From Kaiparowitsia implicata GSE-PSE-MK54-09C (GTDB lineage Bacteria; Cyanobacteriota; Cyanobacteriia; Elainellales; Elainellaceae): 64,000 bases of DNA. A model generated the notes under the pieces. The model did no database searches and was not told where the DNA came from. It saw only the letters and a list, made by a program, of their open reading frames with translations. The DNA is taken from the NCBI GenBank assembly GCA_019359435.1, contig JAHHHI010000055.1, positions 306,564-370,563 of the forward strand, in the 5' to 3' direction. Positions 8,303 to 17,064 of this stretch are shown piece after piece. Every line of letters begins with the position of its first letter. Position 1 is the stretch's first letter. The position numbers and the translations under genes were made by a program.

Positions 8303-10303
8303 TTAAGCGAATGCGCCTTCATCCACTTTGTAGTCTTCTCGGCGGGTGAGGTTCCACTCGCTGTCGCCCGTTAGTTGCAGCACGTAGTCGTGATATCCCA
8401 ATAGGCTAGGGCGATGGCCTACGCTGATGAATGTGGTGCTGCCCTGTCGCAGCTGGTCATAGAGCCGCCGTTCGTTTGCCAAGTCGAGGGCGCTGGTTGC
8501 TTCATCAAGCACGGCATAGCGGGGCTTGTTGAGCACTAGGCGGGCAAAGGCGAGGCGCTGTTGTTCACCAAGCGATAGAACGGTGGCCCAGTCTAGCTCT
8601 ATATCAAAGCCGCCCAAACGGTCAGGCAAGTCTTCTAGGTTAACCTTGCGGAGCACATAGCGCAGGCTCTCCTCATCGACTGAAGCACTCGAGTTGGGGT
8701 AGAGCAACTGATCTCGCAGGCTACCCAGCACCATGTAGGGCCGCTGCGGCAAAAACAGCATTTGGTCTAAGCCGGGGCGGGTGATGGTGCCATCGCCGCT
8801 GTTCCATAATCCGGCGATCGCCCGCAAAATAGAACTCTTGCCCGCACCACTGTGCCCCACAATCACCAGCCCTTCGCCGGCCTGCAGCGATACGGTTAAA
8901 TCCTGCACCAGGGTGCGGCCGGTTTTGGGTGTCAGTAGCGTCACATCCGATAGCGCAATGCGACCATTTTCAATGGTGTTGATCGTAGAGGGCGGGTCTA
9001 CAGTGTCTGCGGTTCCATCCAGCACCTCTGAAAAGGTTTCAAGACGGTTAACCCCGGCTGCAAATTCACTCAACTGGTTGATTTGCAGCACCACAATGGC
9101 AAAGGCATCAAAGATTTGGCTAAACGCAAAATTCGCCTGGGTGATGTCGCCATAGCGAATCTGGCCATCAAATAGCAGTGGAGCCAACAGAGCCGACGGC
9201 AAGATAAAGGTGAGGTACCGATAGGGCGTTCTAAAAAAGCCGAGATGTCGCTGCCATCCAATCAAAAAGTTGAAGTTGCGGAGCACCTCAACAAAACGAC
9301 GCCGCAGCTGCCCTAGCTCTCGGTCTTCGCCTTGGTAAAACGCGATGGATTCGGCATTGTCGCGCACATGCACGAGGCCGTAACGAAAGTCGGCTTCTTT
9401 TTTGAGCTGCAAAAAGTTCAGTGAGATCAGCCGCCGCCCCAGCAATGCCACCACTACCGTGCCGCCCAAGGCATAGAAAATCAAAAAACCAGCGAGAAAC
9501 TGCGATTTTGAAATCAGGATGCCCGTAAACGACAGCACGTCGATGAATGATCCCAACAGAATCAGCAAAAAGCTCAGGCTAAAGGTGGTGAAGGAGTTGA
9601 TGTCTTGCGAAATCCGCTGGTCGGGGTTATCGATAGTGCCCCCCGAGTTGATGTCGTAGTAGGCCCGATCCTGAAAGTATTGGCCTAAAAATTTGCCGGT
9701 CATCCAGTCTCGCCAGCGCAGCCCCAAAAGGGCTTGGGAGTATTGGTAATAGACCACGAACGGCGTGGCGATCGCAAACACCCCAGCATAGACCCCAAAA
9801 AACCGCCAGAAGGTCGGCGCATCCTGTTCGGCTAGCGCGGTAGTAAAAAAGTTGCCCACAAAGCTGATGATCACGTTCATGCCGCTCACACACAGCGACA
9901 AAAACAGCAGCCCGCCCAAAAACACCCACTGCTGCCAGCGGGGCAGCACCTGGTCGCGCACGGCAAAAAAGGCGATCGCCGGAACAATAAACCCAGCCAC
10001 CAGCAAAAATACGACAGGTGTACTGAAGATAGTCTGGCTGAGGCTCACCAGCCCGCCCGCCGTTTGCTCCATAAATTCTGGAAAATAGGCCTGGCAAAGC
10101 GCGGCCACACCGCAGACGATCGACGCCAGCAGCGAAAACAGAAACACAATAAACAGACCCACCAGCGGGAAAAATCTCCACCCGCCACGTCCGGTCGGGA
10201 ACCAATAGGGCTGGGCGATCGCCACAAAGCGCTTCACCAAACCCCAGTCAAATTTATTAATTTGCCGCAGTGATGGGTCAGGAGAGGAAGGTGCTACGGT
10301 CAT
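8303..10303 (-). CDS. ABC transporter with fused membrane and ATPase domains (ABCD/YddA/SbmA-type)
   Basis: A 666-residue half-transporter. Several membrane segments lie within residues 45-300, and NPDQRISQDI at 226 is the signature loop of the ABCD (peroxisomal fatty-acyl, YddA, BacA-related) subfamily. The nucleotide-binding domain has Walker A GHSGAGKS (483-490), signature LSLGEQQR (576) and Walker B YAVLDEATSAL (596). It would work as a homodimer in the plasma or thylakoid membrane. Substrates of bacterial relatives include peptides, cobalamin and possibly acyl compounds; here it is unknown. It is convergent with the Ntn hydrolase and has no partner genes. Confidence 0.88.
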   Translation of the reverse strand: MTVAPSSPDPSLRQINKFDWGLVKRFVAIAQPYWFPTGRGGWRFFPLVGLFIVFLFSLLASIVCGVAALCQAYFPEFMEQTAGGLVSLSQTIFSTPVVFLLVAGFIVPAIAFFAVRDQVLPRWQQWVFLGGLLFLSLCVSGMNVIISFVGNFFTTALAEQDAPTFWRFFGVYAGVFAIATPFVVYYQYSQALLGLRWRDWMTGKFLGQYFQDRAYYDINSGGTIDNPDQRISQDINSFTTFSLSFLLILLGSFIDVLSFTGILISKSQFLAGFLIFYALGGTVVVALLGRRLISLNFLQLKKEADFRYGLVHVRDNAESIAFYQGEDRELGQLRRRFVEVLRNFNFLIGWQRHLGFFRTPYRYLTFILPSALLAPLLFDGQIRYGDITQANFAFSQIFDAFAIVVLQINQLSEFAAGVNRLETFSEVLDGTADTVDPPSTINTIENGRIALSDVTLLTPKTGRTLVQDLTVSLQAGEGLVIVGHSGAGKSSILRAIAGLWNSGDGTITRPGLDQMLFLPQRPYMVLGSLRDQLLYPNSSASVDEESLRYVLRKVNLEDLPDRLGGFDIELDWATVLSLGEQQRLAFARLVLNKPRYAVLDEATSALDLANERRLYDQLRQGSTTFISVGHRPSLLGYHDYVLQLTGDSEWNLTRREDYKVDEGAFA

Positions 10304-10479
10304 GGATGGTAAACAAGCCTAGAGTTCGATAGAGATTGTTACATTCTAAGATGTCGAGGCGAGTCTGTTGGTGCTGTGAGTATAGGTATTCGGAGTGCAT
10401 CTCCATCGCACGCCAAACCGCACGCTAAAACAACGTCAGTTCTGGTTAAATGAGGGTTTGAGCTTATCCAGAACTCAGG

Positions 10480-11334
10480 TTAAAACAAGCTTAATTGGGA
10501 CGGTGGGGGTTCTAGGGTATTCCAGGGCAGGGGAGGAACGTCTACTCCGGCTTTTTCCAAATACGTTTGCACTTGCTGCGCATTGGTGGGCGATCGCTCC
10601 TCTAGTGGGCAGTGAACGAAGAAATACACCTGCTTACCCTGCTCTAGCCAGCTGGCAATTTGAGCCGTCCATTCCTGCATATACATTACATTTAAATCGG
10701 GGTCAGGATGGCTGATATAGCGTACCAAGCAAATATCAGACGTGGCGATAGGCTGCACCGGCAGACGCGGCTTTTTGCGCTCTGAGGCTACTTGAGGATC
10801 GTCGGGGCAGTCGTAAATGGGGCGCGTGTCGAGAATAACGCGGCCTGTTCCCGTCTGAGACAGCAGCAGCGTCAGCTCCAGCCGAAAGTCTTCTCTAAAC
10901 CAGTCTAGATGGCGAACTTCTAGCGCCAGTGGGGCGCGATCGCCCGGCCACGCTTTCACAAAAGCTGCCAAGTCGTCAATCTGTTGGGGACTGTAGGCCG
11001 GGGGCAATTGAGCGAAGATTGTTCCCAGGCGATCGCCCAACCCCTCCATCCGCTCTAGAAACGCCAGCGCCGCTTCCATCTGTGGCATCAACTCGCCTTG
11101 GTGAGTGATGGCTCGCGGCAGCTTGGGGCAAAAGCGAAACTCGGGCGGCGTTTCGGCCACCCATCGCTGCACCGTCTCCGCATCGGGGACAGAATAAAAG
11201 GTCGTGTTGCCTTCCACAGTTGCAAAGCGCTGACCGTAGAGCTTCAAAAAATGAGTGCTGCGACTTTTGGGCGGAAATAACTCCCCCACCCAGTCTTTAT
11301 AGCCCCACAGCGCTAGCCCAATCCGAAAGTTCAT
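10480..11334 (-). CDS. DUF72 (YecE-like) family protein
   Basis: A 284-residue TIM-barrel-like DUF72 protein. The N-terminus has IGLALWGYKDWVGELFPP and the family motif FATVEGNTTFYSVPDAETVQRW, then FRFCPKLPRAITH and a C-terminal FFVHCPLEERSPTNA segment. DUF72 proteins are widespread and their biochemical role is not established. It reads alone on the minus strand with about 175 bases to the ABC gene. The start is ATG 11334. Confidence 0.88.
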   Translation of the reverse strand: MNFRIGLALWGYKDWVGELFPPKSRSTHFLKLYGQRFATVEGNTTFYSVPDAETVQRWVAETPPEFRFCPKLPRAITHQGELMPQMEAALAFLERMEGLGDRLGTIFAQLPPAYSPQQIDDLAAFVKAWPGDRAPLALEVRHLDWFREDFRLELTLLLSQTGTGRVILDTRPIYDCPDDPQVASERKKPRLPVQPIATSDICLVRYISHPDPDLNVMYMQEWTAQIASWLEQGKQVYFFVHCPLEERSPTNAQQVQTYLEKAGVDVPPLPWNTLEPPPSQLSLF

Positions 11335-11649
11335 AGCATCTCAAACATGCGATCGCAACCCGTCTTTCACATCCTAAGAGATTTGGGGATTGGAGGTTGG
11401 GGTGGAACGTTGGGCGTAGACGATTCGATAAGAGTTCACATCACGCTCGATTTGACCCATTTGCCCCCGTTAGACCAAACCATTGGGTTAAGGATAAGTC
11501 CGACTGGTTGAAATCACATCCATAAGTTACTGAATTTGTAAGTTACTGAATTTGTAACCTGCCGCAGTTCTTTCTGCCCGTCGTGCCAGATTAAGAGCAC
11601 TCAATGACGTGCCACCGGGAACCTTCCGGTGTGTGAGGAGAGATGAAGT
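11335..11649. other. Spacer with the SIMPL gene control region
   Basis: About 315 bases between divergent genes. It contains the 16-base tandem duplication listed separately and ends in a GAGGAG ribosome-binding site before the SIMPL gene. Confidence 0.5.
11523..11554. repeat. Tandem 16-base direct repeat upstream of the SIMPL gene
   Basis: TAAGTTACTGAATTTG occurs twice head to tail, about 95 bases before the SIMPL start. Together with the following TAAC it also creates inverted GTTAC / GTAAC half-sites, so it could be a regulator-binding array. This is inference; no promoter boxes are clear. Confidence 0.6.
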
Positions 11650-12411
11650 ATGAAACGCAATATGTTAAACCCCACGCGCTCTACCCGATGGGCCACGGGG
11701 GTAAAATGGGGCATCTTACTGCCGCTGGCGGTGGGCTGTCTGAGCCTAGCGATTCCAAAACCTACGAGCGCCCAAGAGCAGATGATGCGGCTATTGTCGG
11801 TTAGCGGGCAGGGTCTAGAATCGGTAGAAACAACCCTGACTCAGGTGCAACTGGGTGTAGAAGTACAGGCCCGCACCGCCGAAGATGCGCAGCGTCAAGC
11901 CGCGCAGCAGTCGTCTGCGGTTGTGGAATTGGTGCGATCGCGCAATGTGTCTAAACTGCAAACGACGGGTATTGCACTCAACCCGGTCTATAACTATGAC
12001 GGCGGCGAGCAGCGCATTGTGCGCTATAGCGCCAGCAATACCATCCGATTCGAGCTGCCCACTGAGCAAGCCGGGTCAATTCTGGATGATGCGGTGCAAG
12101 CGGGAGCCACGCGCATCGACAGCGTCAGCTTTATTGCGTCGGATGAGGCGATCGCCCAAGCCCAGCGGCAAGCGTTGCGGGAGGCCACCGAAGATGCACA
12201 AGCCCAGGCAGAAGCCGTTCTCTCAGCATTGGGGCTGAGTAGCCAAGAGGTGGTGGGCATTCAAGTGAATCACGCCAGCGCGCCCGTTCCTCCTCCCATG
12301 CCGTTTCAGCGGCAAATGGCTGCAGAGGCCGCTAGCTTTGATGCATCGACTCCTGTGGTGGGGGGTGAGCAAGACGTGCGAGCCACCGTAACGCTACAAA
12401 TCCGGTATTAA
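11650..12411 (+). CDS. Periplasmic SIMPL-domain (DUF541) protein
   Basis: A 253-residue exported protein. The N-terminal 41 residues look like a signal peptide (basic start, hydrophobic LLPLAVGCLSLAIP, cleavage near TSAQ). The SIMPL domain begins at LLSVSGQGLESV and contains AEDAQRQAAQQS and a typical mid-region TTGIALNPVYNYDGGEQRIVRY. Close relatives are the periplasmic proteins linked in other bacteria to oxidative stress resistance or adhesion. Its job here is unknown. A GAGGAG ribosome-binding site precedes ATG 11650. A T-tailed hairpin lies about 100 bases past the stop. Confidence 0.87.
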   Translation: MKRNMLNPTRSTRWATGVKWGILLPLAVGCLSLAIPKPTSAQEQMMRLLSVSGQGLESVETTLTQVQLGVEVQARTAEDAQRQAAQQSSAVVELVRSRNVSKLQTTGIALNPVYNYDGGEQRIVRYSASNTIRFELPTEQAGSILDDAVQAGATRIDSVSFIASDEAIAQAQRQALREATEDAQAQAEAVLSALGLSSQEVVGIQVNHASAPVPPPMPFQRQMAAEAASFDASTPVVGGEQDVRATVTLQIRY

Positions 12412-12475
12412 GGCTCCGGTCATCAAGGCTCTGGTCTTTGAGGCCAAGGTGGCGGCAGGCATCGGTCTGATGATC

Positions 12476-12501
12476 CTCCACACTTCTACTCCACACTTCT
12501 A
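12476..12501. repeat. Tandem 13-base direct repeat
   Basis: CTCCACACTTCTA is present twice in tandem in the spacer after the SIMPL gene, immediately before the terminator hairpin. Confidence 0.6.
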
Positions 12502-12509
12502 ATGGAGAG

Positions 12510-12527
12510 GGGATTATCATCCCTTTT
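12510..12527 (+). terminator. Terminator of the SIMPL gene
   Basis: GGGAT-TATC-ATCCC followed by TTTT. It is a short stem but in the right place, about 100 bases after the stop. Confidence 0.55.
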
Positions 12528-12571
12528 AACGGGAGTGCGATCGCGTCGTAGGCAGCCTCGCTGAAACAACG

Positions 12572-12610
12572 CGACTCCGTGCTGGTGGTGTCGTGGGCAG
12601 CACGGAGTCG
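12572..12610. repeat. Perfect 13-bp inverted repeat
   Basis: CGACTCCGTGCTG and CAGCACGGAGTCG flank a 13-base loop. A second perfect 10-bp inverted repeat (TTTTGAAGAG / CTCTTCAAAA, 12630-12665) with a HIP1 site in its loop follows directly. Neither has a T-run on the + strand. They lie between the SIMPL and HEAT-repeat genes. Confidence 0.65.
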
Positions 12611-12887
12611 GTATTGGCCGAACTGATGGTTTTGAAGAGGGCGGGGGCGATCGCTCTCTTCAAAAGAATTCTGTGTGATCTGTAGTCACCCGTTCCAAAC
12701 AGGGTCTTGCCAAGGATGCCGCCTATTCATAAAGTGAGGTTCCTTGGTGCGGTAAAGTGTCTGTAAGGATACGATCCACCCTGTCATAGTTCCAGCATAT
12801 TTTCAGTGATGCGCCTTGCGCCGAGTGGCAACCGAGAGAGCAAATCGCCACCCGCATAACCTATTGCCCAAGACCCCACCCGCGCCT

Positions 12888-13652
12888 ATGTACGATGAAG
12901 ACGACATCTCAGTACTGGAGGCTGAGCTAGAAAACGACCCACTGGATCAGCTTGGTGCTGAAGAGGCCGCGAACACCGACGTGCTGATTGATCCAGAGGA
13001 AATGCTGCGGCTGCTAAAGTCTCCTGTGAATCAGCAGCGCATGGTGGCAGCTCGGGCGTTTTGCGAACTCGAAGATCACCGCGCCATTCCCGATTTAATT
13101 ACTCTACTCAGCGATGTGTGTCCGCTGGTGCGGGTGAGTGCAGCCTATGCCTTAGGCCGCAACTCTAGCCCAGACGCAGTCGAGCCGCTGATTCATCAGC
13201 TTCAATATGATTGGAATGGCTATGTGCGAAAGGGGGCCGCATGGGCCTTGGGGAATTGCCGCGATCGCCGCACTTTAAATCCGCTCATTGATGCCCTGAG
13301 AACCGACATTTCTGCGGTGCGCCTGTGGGCTGCTAGCGCCCTAGCGCAAATGGCCCATGTGGGTTATGACGAGGCGATCGCAGCCATGCCAGCTCTGATT
13401 GAAGGCTTGCGCCGTGACCCAGTGGCCGCCGTTCGCAGCAACTGCGCGTGGACCGTTGGTCAACTTTGTCGCGAGCTGCCCTCTAATGTGGTCTATGGCA
13501 CAGCCATCGACGCCCTCCTCGAAGCCTTTGCCGAAGATGATGACCTGGGCGTGCGCGAAGATGCCAAAGTCGCCATGCTCCAAGTGGGCGACACCCGCGG
13601 CTTGCAAATCATTGAAGAAATTGAAGAGCTTGAGCAAGAAGACGCTCTTTAG
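12888..13652 (+). CDS. HEAT-repeat protein (PBS-lyase-like repeats)
   Basis: About 254 residues. After an acidic N-terminus (MYDEDDISVLEAELENDP) come at least five HEAT/PBS-lyase repeats, seen as recurrent helix pairs such as AIPDLITLLSDVCPLVRVSAAYALG, split by DRRTLNPLIDAL and AVRSNCAWTVGQL. Such scaffolds bind partner proteins; relatives include phycobilin lyases (CpcE/F type), but nothing here ties it to phycobilisomes. ATG 12888 is preferred because the 24 codons before it look like spacer. It has no obvious operon partner. Confidence 0.82.
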   Translation: MYDEDDISVLEAELENDPLDQLGAEEAANTDVLIDPEEMLRLLKSPVNQQRMVAARAFCELEDHRAIPDLITLLSDVCPLVRVSAAYALGRNSSPDAVEPLIHQLQYDWNGYVRKGAAWALGNCRDRRTLNPLIDALRTDISAVRLWAASALAQMAHVGYDEAIAAMPALIEGLRRDPVAAVRSNCAWTVGQLCRELPSNVVYGTAIDALLEAFAEDDDLGVREDAKVAMLQVGDTRGLQIIEEIEELEQEDAL

Positions 13653-13784
13653 GAGATTGCAGCAAAAGACACTCTCGCTTCAATCAGTAGCGATCTAAGA
13701 GGGGTTTGGGCAATGCGAAATGTCCAGTGGTTTGTGGCTTGAGTGTTGGAGAACGCGTAGCGGGGGTTCTCTATATAGTGGGTT

Positions 13785-13840
13785 GGCACTTATCACTTGA
13801 TAGGTGCTAACTGATGATAGGTGCTAACTGAATAAGTGCC
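13785..13840. repeat. Tandem 17-base repeat enclosed by an inverted repeat
   Basis: TGATAGGTGCTAACTGA occurs twice in tandem (13798-13831), and the pair is bracketed by GGCACTTAT and its complement ATAAGTGCC. It lies in the roughly 300-base spacer before the secreted protein gene and might be an operator array or a slippage product. Confidence 0.65.
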
Positions 13841-13948
13841 ACCGAATCTTCTCTTCTACACATCTTCTATGCCTGACCGGGTGAGATGCCGCTGCACCCG
13901 TCTCCATTCCCTAAATTTGACCATGATTCCTGTGAGGAGAAAATAAGT

Positions 13949-14755
13949 ATGAGACATCCTCGTTTAGCCGTTGCGACTGCATTGGGATTGATTGCTTTGG
14001 CGACTGGGGCGATCGCCGCTCATACCCATGAGTTTAGAGTCCCTATCTTAGGCTCCGCGATACCCCTGATCGGGGCGATCGCCCCACATCAGTCAGCGCC
14101 CAACAGTCTGTCCTCAGCCGCCATTCCTCAGGCTAGCGACAGCGGTGCAGAGGCCACACGCATCGCCCATGAACTCGAGGTCGCCCAGTCTACCGAATCG
14201 ACAGAAACTGCGACCGAGCTACCCGCGGTCAGTCTTTCAGCAGATCGAACCCAGCTCTCGCTTACGTATTTGGGCACGACCCACACTATCAACGCCTCTA
14301 GCCTCAACCTGCGGGTGCTGGATGCGGTAGATTGCGATCGCCTAGAACTTGCACCCGAGCAAATCTTGACTGGGCAGTGGTTCTTCCCCAGCATCGCGAT
14401 TGATCAGAACACGGGCAATGTTGCCCTGCCGGCCCTGCTGCGAGAATGCGCCGGAACCCAGGTCGGCGCTGTGTTTGTAATCGATCCGCAGCCGGGAGCT
14501 TATGCCATTTATCGCGTACAGGTGCCGGGCGATCGCCCCTTGCCCGACGAGTTTTCTACCTTTCCGCTCAGCAGCATCACTGACGTAGGCTACCTAGGGA
14601 GCGACCTGCTGGTAAAGCATGGCGACGCATCTGGTTCCACCGCCTTACTGGTGTTTGCCCAGCAACCGACTATCCCGGTTGGGCGCTATGTCGGCTGCGT
14701 CTACACCATTGAGGAAGAAGGGCGACGACTCTGTCCCGAAGATTCAGCAGACTAA
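13949..14755 (+). CDS. Secreted protein of unknown function
   Basis: About 268 residues. A GAGGAG ribosome-binding site decides the start at ATG 13949 rather than 13886. The first 24 residues form a signal peptide (MRHPRLAVATALGLIALATGAIAA). The mature part starts with a low-complexity Ser/Ala/Thr/Glu-rich stretch, then a folded region with VLDAVDCDRLELAPEQILTG and a Cys-containing C-terminus (GRYVGCVYTIEEEGRRLCPE). I do not recognise a family. Location should be periplasmic or extracellular. Confidence 0.7.
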   Translation: MRHPRLAVATALGLIALATGAIAAHTHEFRVPILGSAIPLIGAIAPHQSAPNSLSSAAIPQASDSGAEATRIAHELEVAQSTESTETATELPAVSLSADRTQLSLTYLGTTHTINASSLNLRVLDAVDCDRLELAPEQILTGQWFFPSIAIDQNTGNVALPALLRECAGTQVGAVFVIDPQPGAYAIYRVQVPGDRPLPDEFSTFPLSSITDVGYLGSDLLVKHGDASGSTALLVFAQQPTIPVGRYVGCVYTIEEEGRRLCPEDSAD

Positions 14756-14756
14756 G

Positions 14757-14778
14757 GGCATTTCTTGAAAAAAATGCC
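14757..14778 (+). terminator. Hairpin just after the secreted protein gene
   Basis: GGCATTT and AAATGCC form a 7-bp stem immediately past the stop codon. The T-rich part falls inside the stem, so it is a weak terminator candidate. Confidence 0.45.
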
Positions 14779-15041
14779 TCTGCATTGGGCGAACTGCCGT
14801 AAACCCTTCGGTTTGGCTGCCGCTAACACCCCTGCGGTATTGCTGCTAGTGGCGTGGGATTTTCTTGGACAGCCATCAGCGACGTTCTGTCAAGATGCCA
14901 GGACTACCCTCGCCCTACCCTCGACTTGGGAGGCTAGCTGTTGTTAGAGCGAGAAGTCAAGGGGTTCAGCGCTGGGCTTAGTGGCTGGAACCCTCGCTCT
15001 GTCAATTAATTTCCCAAGGCGCAACAATCAGAGTTTTGGGG

Positions 15042-15086
15042 CAGGGTTTTGGGGCACCGCGCGCCGTGCGGTGCCCCAAAACCCTG
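15042..15086. repeat. Long perfect palindromic hairpin, copy A of a dispersed element
   Basis: Two perfect 19-base arms (CAGGGTTTTGGGGCACCGC and its complement) flank a 7-base loop. The core GGGTTTTGGGGCA-Y-CGC recurs in the palindrome near 29.7 kb. The left arm is preceded by a partial direct copy (AGTTTTGGGGCA). The element lies in the spacer before the M28 peptidase gene. Confidence 0.8.
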
Positions 15087-15182
15087 TTAACTCGAATTGA
15101 TGTCTGGTCTGATCGGCTTGAGCCTCAATGCTGCCCACCCTACAATAGAAGCGCTGACAGACTTCAGGCAGAGTTTGGTGCC

Positions 15183-16169
15183 ATGCACAGGGTGAACTGG
15201 AAATGGCTGCTGCTGGTGCTGGTTGCCCTAGTGGTTGTCAGCTTAAGTGGGCAGGCTTGGCGGATCGGGCATTGGTTGCCTTCATCCTCGCCCCATCAGG
15301 CAGACATCGGTGTTTCGCATCGCGCGCCTCGGGTTGACTCGGAGCAGTTGCTATCCGATGTGGCGGCACTATCCTTTGTGCGATCGCAGGCTGAGGGGCG
15401 CGATCGCGCTCGGCGGTATATTATGCAATCGCTGACGCAATCGGGATGGACGGTGCAGCGGCAGCCCTTTACAGCAGCGGGCAAGACGGGCGAAAACCTC
15501 GTCGCGATTCGTCCTGGTCGCGATGCGACAGCAGGCATTGTGCTGTTGGGTGCCCATTATGATACGGTGGGGCGATCGCCCGGTGCCGATGACAATGCGA
15601 CTGCGGTGGCCACACTGCTCGAAACCGCTCGGCTTTTGGGCTCCGAGGCAACCTCGCACCCACTGCATCTGGTTTTGTTTGACCTAGAAGAAGCGGGTCT
15701 GCTGGGTAGCACCGCGTTTGTGGAGGCGATTCCCAATCCGCGAGCCTACGATGGCGCGATGATTTTGGACATGCTGGGGTATCGCTGCACCGTTCCCGGC
15801 TGTCAAACCTATCCGTCCCTGCCGATTGCGCCCCCGTCAGATCAGGGTGATTTCTTAGCTGTGATAGTGGATCAGGGCCATGCGGCGCTGCTCTCTGCCG
15901 TGCAGGCGCAACCGACGGGCGTTCCGGTGTTTACTCTAGCGATACCGCCTTTCAGCAACCTCATGCCAGATGCGATGCGGAGTGACCACGCCCCGTTTTG
16001 GAATCGCGGTATCGGAGCATTGCTCGTCACCGACACGGCCAACTTCCGCAATCCCCACTATCATCAAGCAACTGATACTCCTGAGACACTAGATTCGGCT
16101 TTTTTAGCCTCTGCGGCTCAAGTGGTGGTCGATGCGATCGCCACGCTTACCCACACGCCGTCCCAGTAG
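15183..16169 (+). CDS. Membrane-anchored M28-family zinc aminopeptidase
   Basis: About 328 residues. An N-terminal signal anchor (WKWLLLVLVALVVVSLSG) is followed by an M28 catalytic domain with the co-catalytic zinc ligands in GAHYDTVG (His, Asp nearby), GADDNATAVA (bridging Asp), DLEEAGLLGS (Glu-Glu, catalytic base and ligand), DMLGY (Asp) and RSDHAPFW (His). It would remove N-terminal residues from peptides in the periplasm. ATG 15183 is chosen because an earlier start at 15036 would translate the intergenic palindrome. Zinc ligands all appear intact. Confidence 0.88.
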   Translation: MHRVNWKWLLLVLVALVVVSLSGQAWRIGHWLPSSSPHQADIGVSHRAPRVDSEQLLSDVAALSFVRSQAEGRDRARRYIMQSLTQSGWTVQRQPFTAAGKTGENLVAIRPGRDATAGIVLLGAHYDTVGRSPGADDNATAVATLLETARLLGSEATSHPLHLVLFDLEEAGLLGSTAFVEAIPNPRAYDGAMILDMLGYRCTVPGCQTYPSLPIAPPSDQGDFLAVIVDQGHAALLSAVQAQPTGVPVFTLAIPPFSNLMPDAMRSDHAPFWNRGIGALLVTDTANFRNPHYHQATDTPETLDSAFLASAAQVVVDAIATLTHTPSQ

Positions 16170-16341
16170 CGCGCCGAAGCTGCCATCCCCGCGCTGAAAG
16201 GGTAGTAGACTTGCATGCCCTACAAGATCCTCAGATCAGATCCCACCGGAAGATCCCATCAGAAAGTACCAGGGAATCTGTCGCTGCTACAGTACTTCGA
16301 TCGTGGTGTATGGTGAAATAAGTATTTAGATAGGTAACGGG

Positions 16342-17064
16342 ATGTACCAGATTATGAGGGACATCGCTTGTCGACCATGGCAGACCCTCCTTCTTAGTCT
16401 GTTGTTCTGCCTTCAGGTCTTCGTGTTGGGGGCGTCTCCGGCAGCCGCCACTAGTCTTTACGAAATGCCATCGCTGGCGGCGGGCTCGTCGACTTGGGTG
16501 GTAGACGAAGGCGAGGTTCTGAGCCGACTGACAGAAGGAAACCTCAGCGAGCAGCTGAGTCAGTTAGCAGACACCACTGGACAAGAAGTTCGGTTGGTTA
16601 CGATCCATCGGCTTGACTATGGTGAAACCGTAGAAACCTTTGCCGAAAAGCTGTTTGAGTCTTGGTATCCAACGGCAGACGCTCAGACTAATCAAGCGCT
16701 GCTGGTGCTAGATACGGTGACGAACAATGCGGCATTGCATACCGGAGTAGAAACCAAGTCGATATTGCCTGACGACTTAGCAACAAGCGTTGTTAGTGAA
16801 ACCCTGATGGCTCCCCTGCGGGACGGCAATCGATATAATCAGGCTTTTCTAGATGCGAGCGATCGCCTTGTGGCGGTGTTGTCGGGTGAACCAGACCCAG
16901 GACCTCCTGAAATTGTGGTAACTGAGCAGGCAGAAAGCACCTTTGCGAGTCGCGAAGAAACTGAAGAAAGCAAAGGCATCTCTACAATCTGGGTGATTGG
17001 GCTACTGCTGGCAGCCACCATTATTCCTATGGCGACCTACTACTTCTATCAAGGTTTTTCTTAA
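16342..17064 (+). CDS. psb32: Psb32 / TPM-domain protein, photosystem II repair
   Basis: A 240-residue protein of the TLP18.3/Psb32/MOLO-1 (TPM) family, which in cyanobacteria protects and speeds repair of photosystem II. A signal peptide (LLLSLLFCLQVFVLGASPAAA) leads into the TPM domain: STWVVDEGEVLSRLTEGNL, VRLVTIHRLDYGE, and NQALLVLDTVTNNAALHTG. A C-terminal membrane helix (TIWVIGLLLAATIIPMATYYF) anchors it, so the domain should face the thylakoid lumen or periplasm. ATG 16354 is an alternative start. Confidence 0.88.
   Translation: MYQIMRDIACRPWQTLLLSLLFCLQVFVLGASPAAATSLYEMPSLAAGSSTWVVDEGEVLSRLTEGNLSEQLSQLADTTGQEVRLVTIHRLDYGETVETFAEKLFESWYPTADAQTNQALLVLDTVTNNAALHTGVETKSILPDDLATSVVSETLMAPLRDGNRYNQAFLDASDRLVAVLSGEPDPGPPEIVVTEQAESTFASREETEESKGISTIWVIGLLLAATIIPMATYYFYQGFS

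Noticed and set aside
9627..10205. 192-codon minus-strand ORF overlapping the ABC gene
   Set aside because: Shifted frame of the ABC membrane domain; no independent start or domain.
14765..14947. 60-codon ORF after the secreted protein gene
   Set aside because: Starts inside a hairpin and has no coding character.
15036..15182. Extended N-terminus of the M28 peptidase ORF
   Set aside because: It would translate through the 19-bp intergenic palindrome and precede a normal signal anchor; ATG 15183 is the sensible start.
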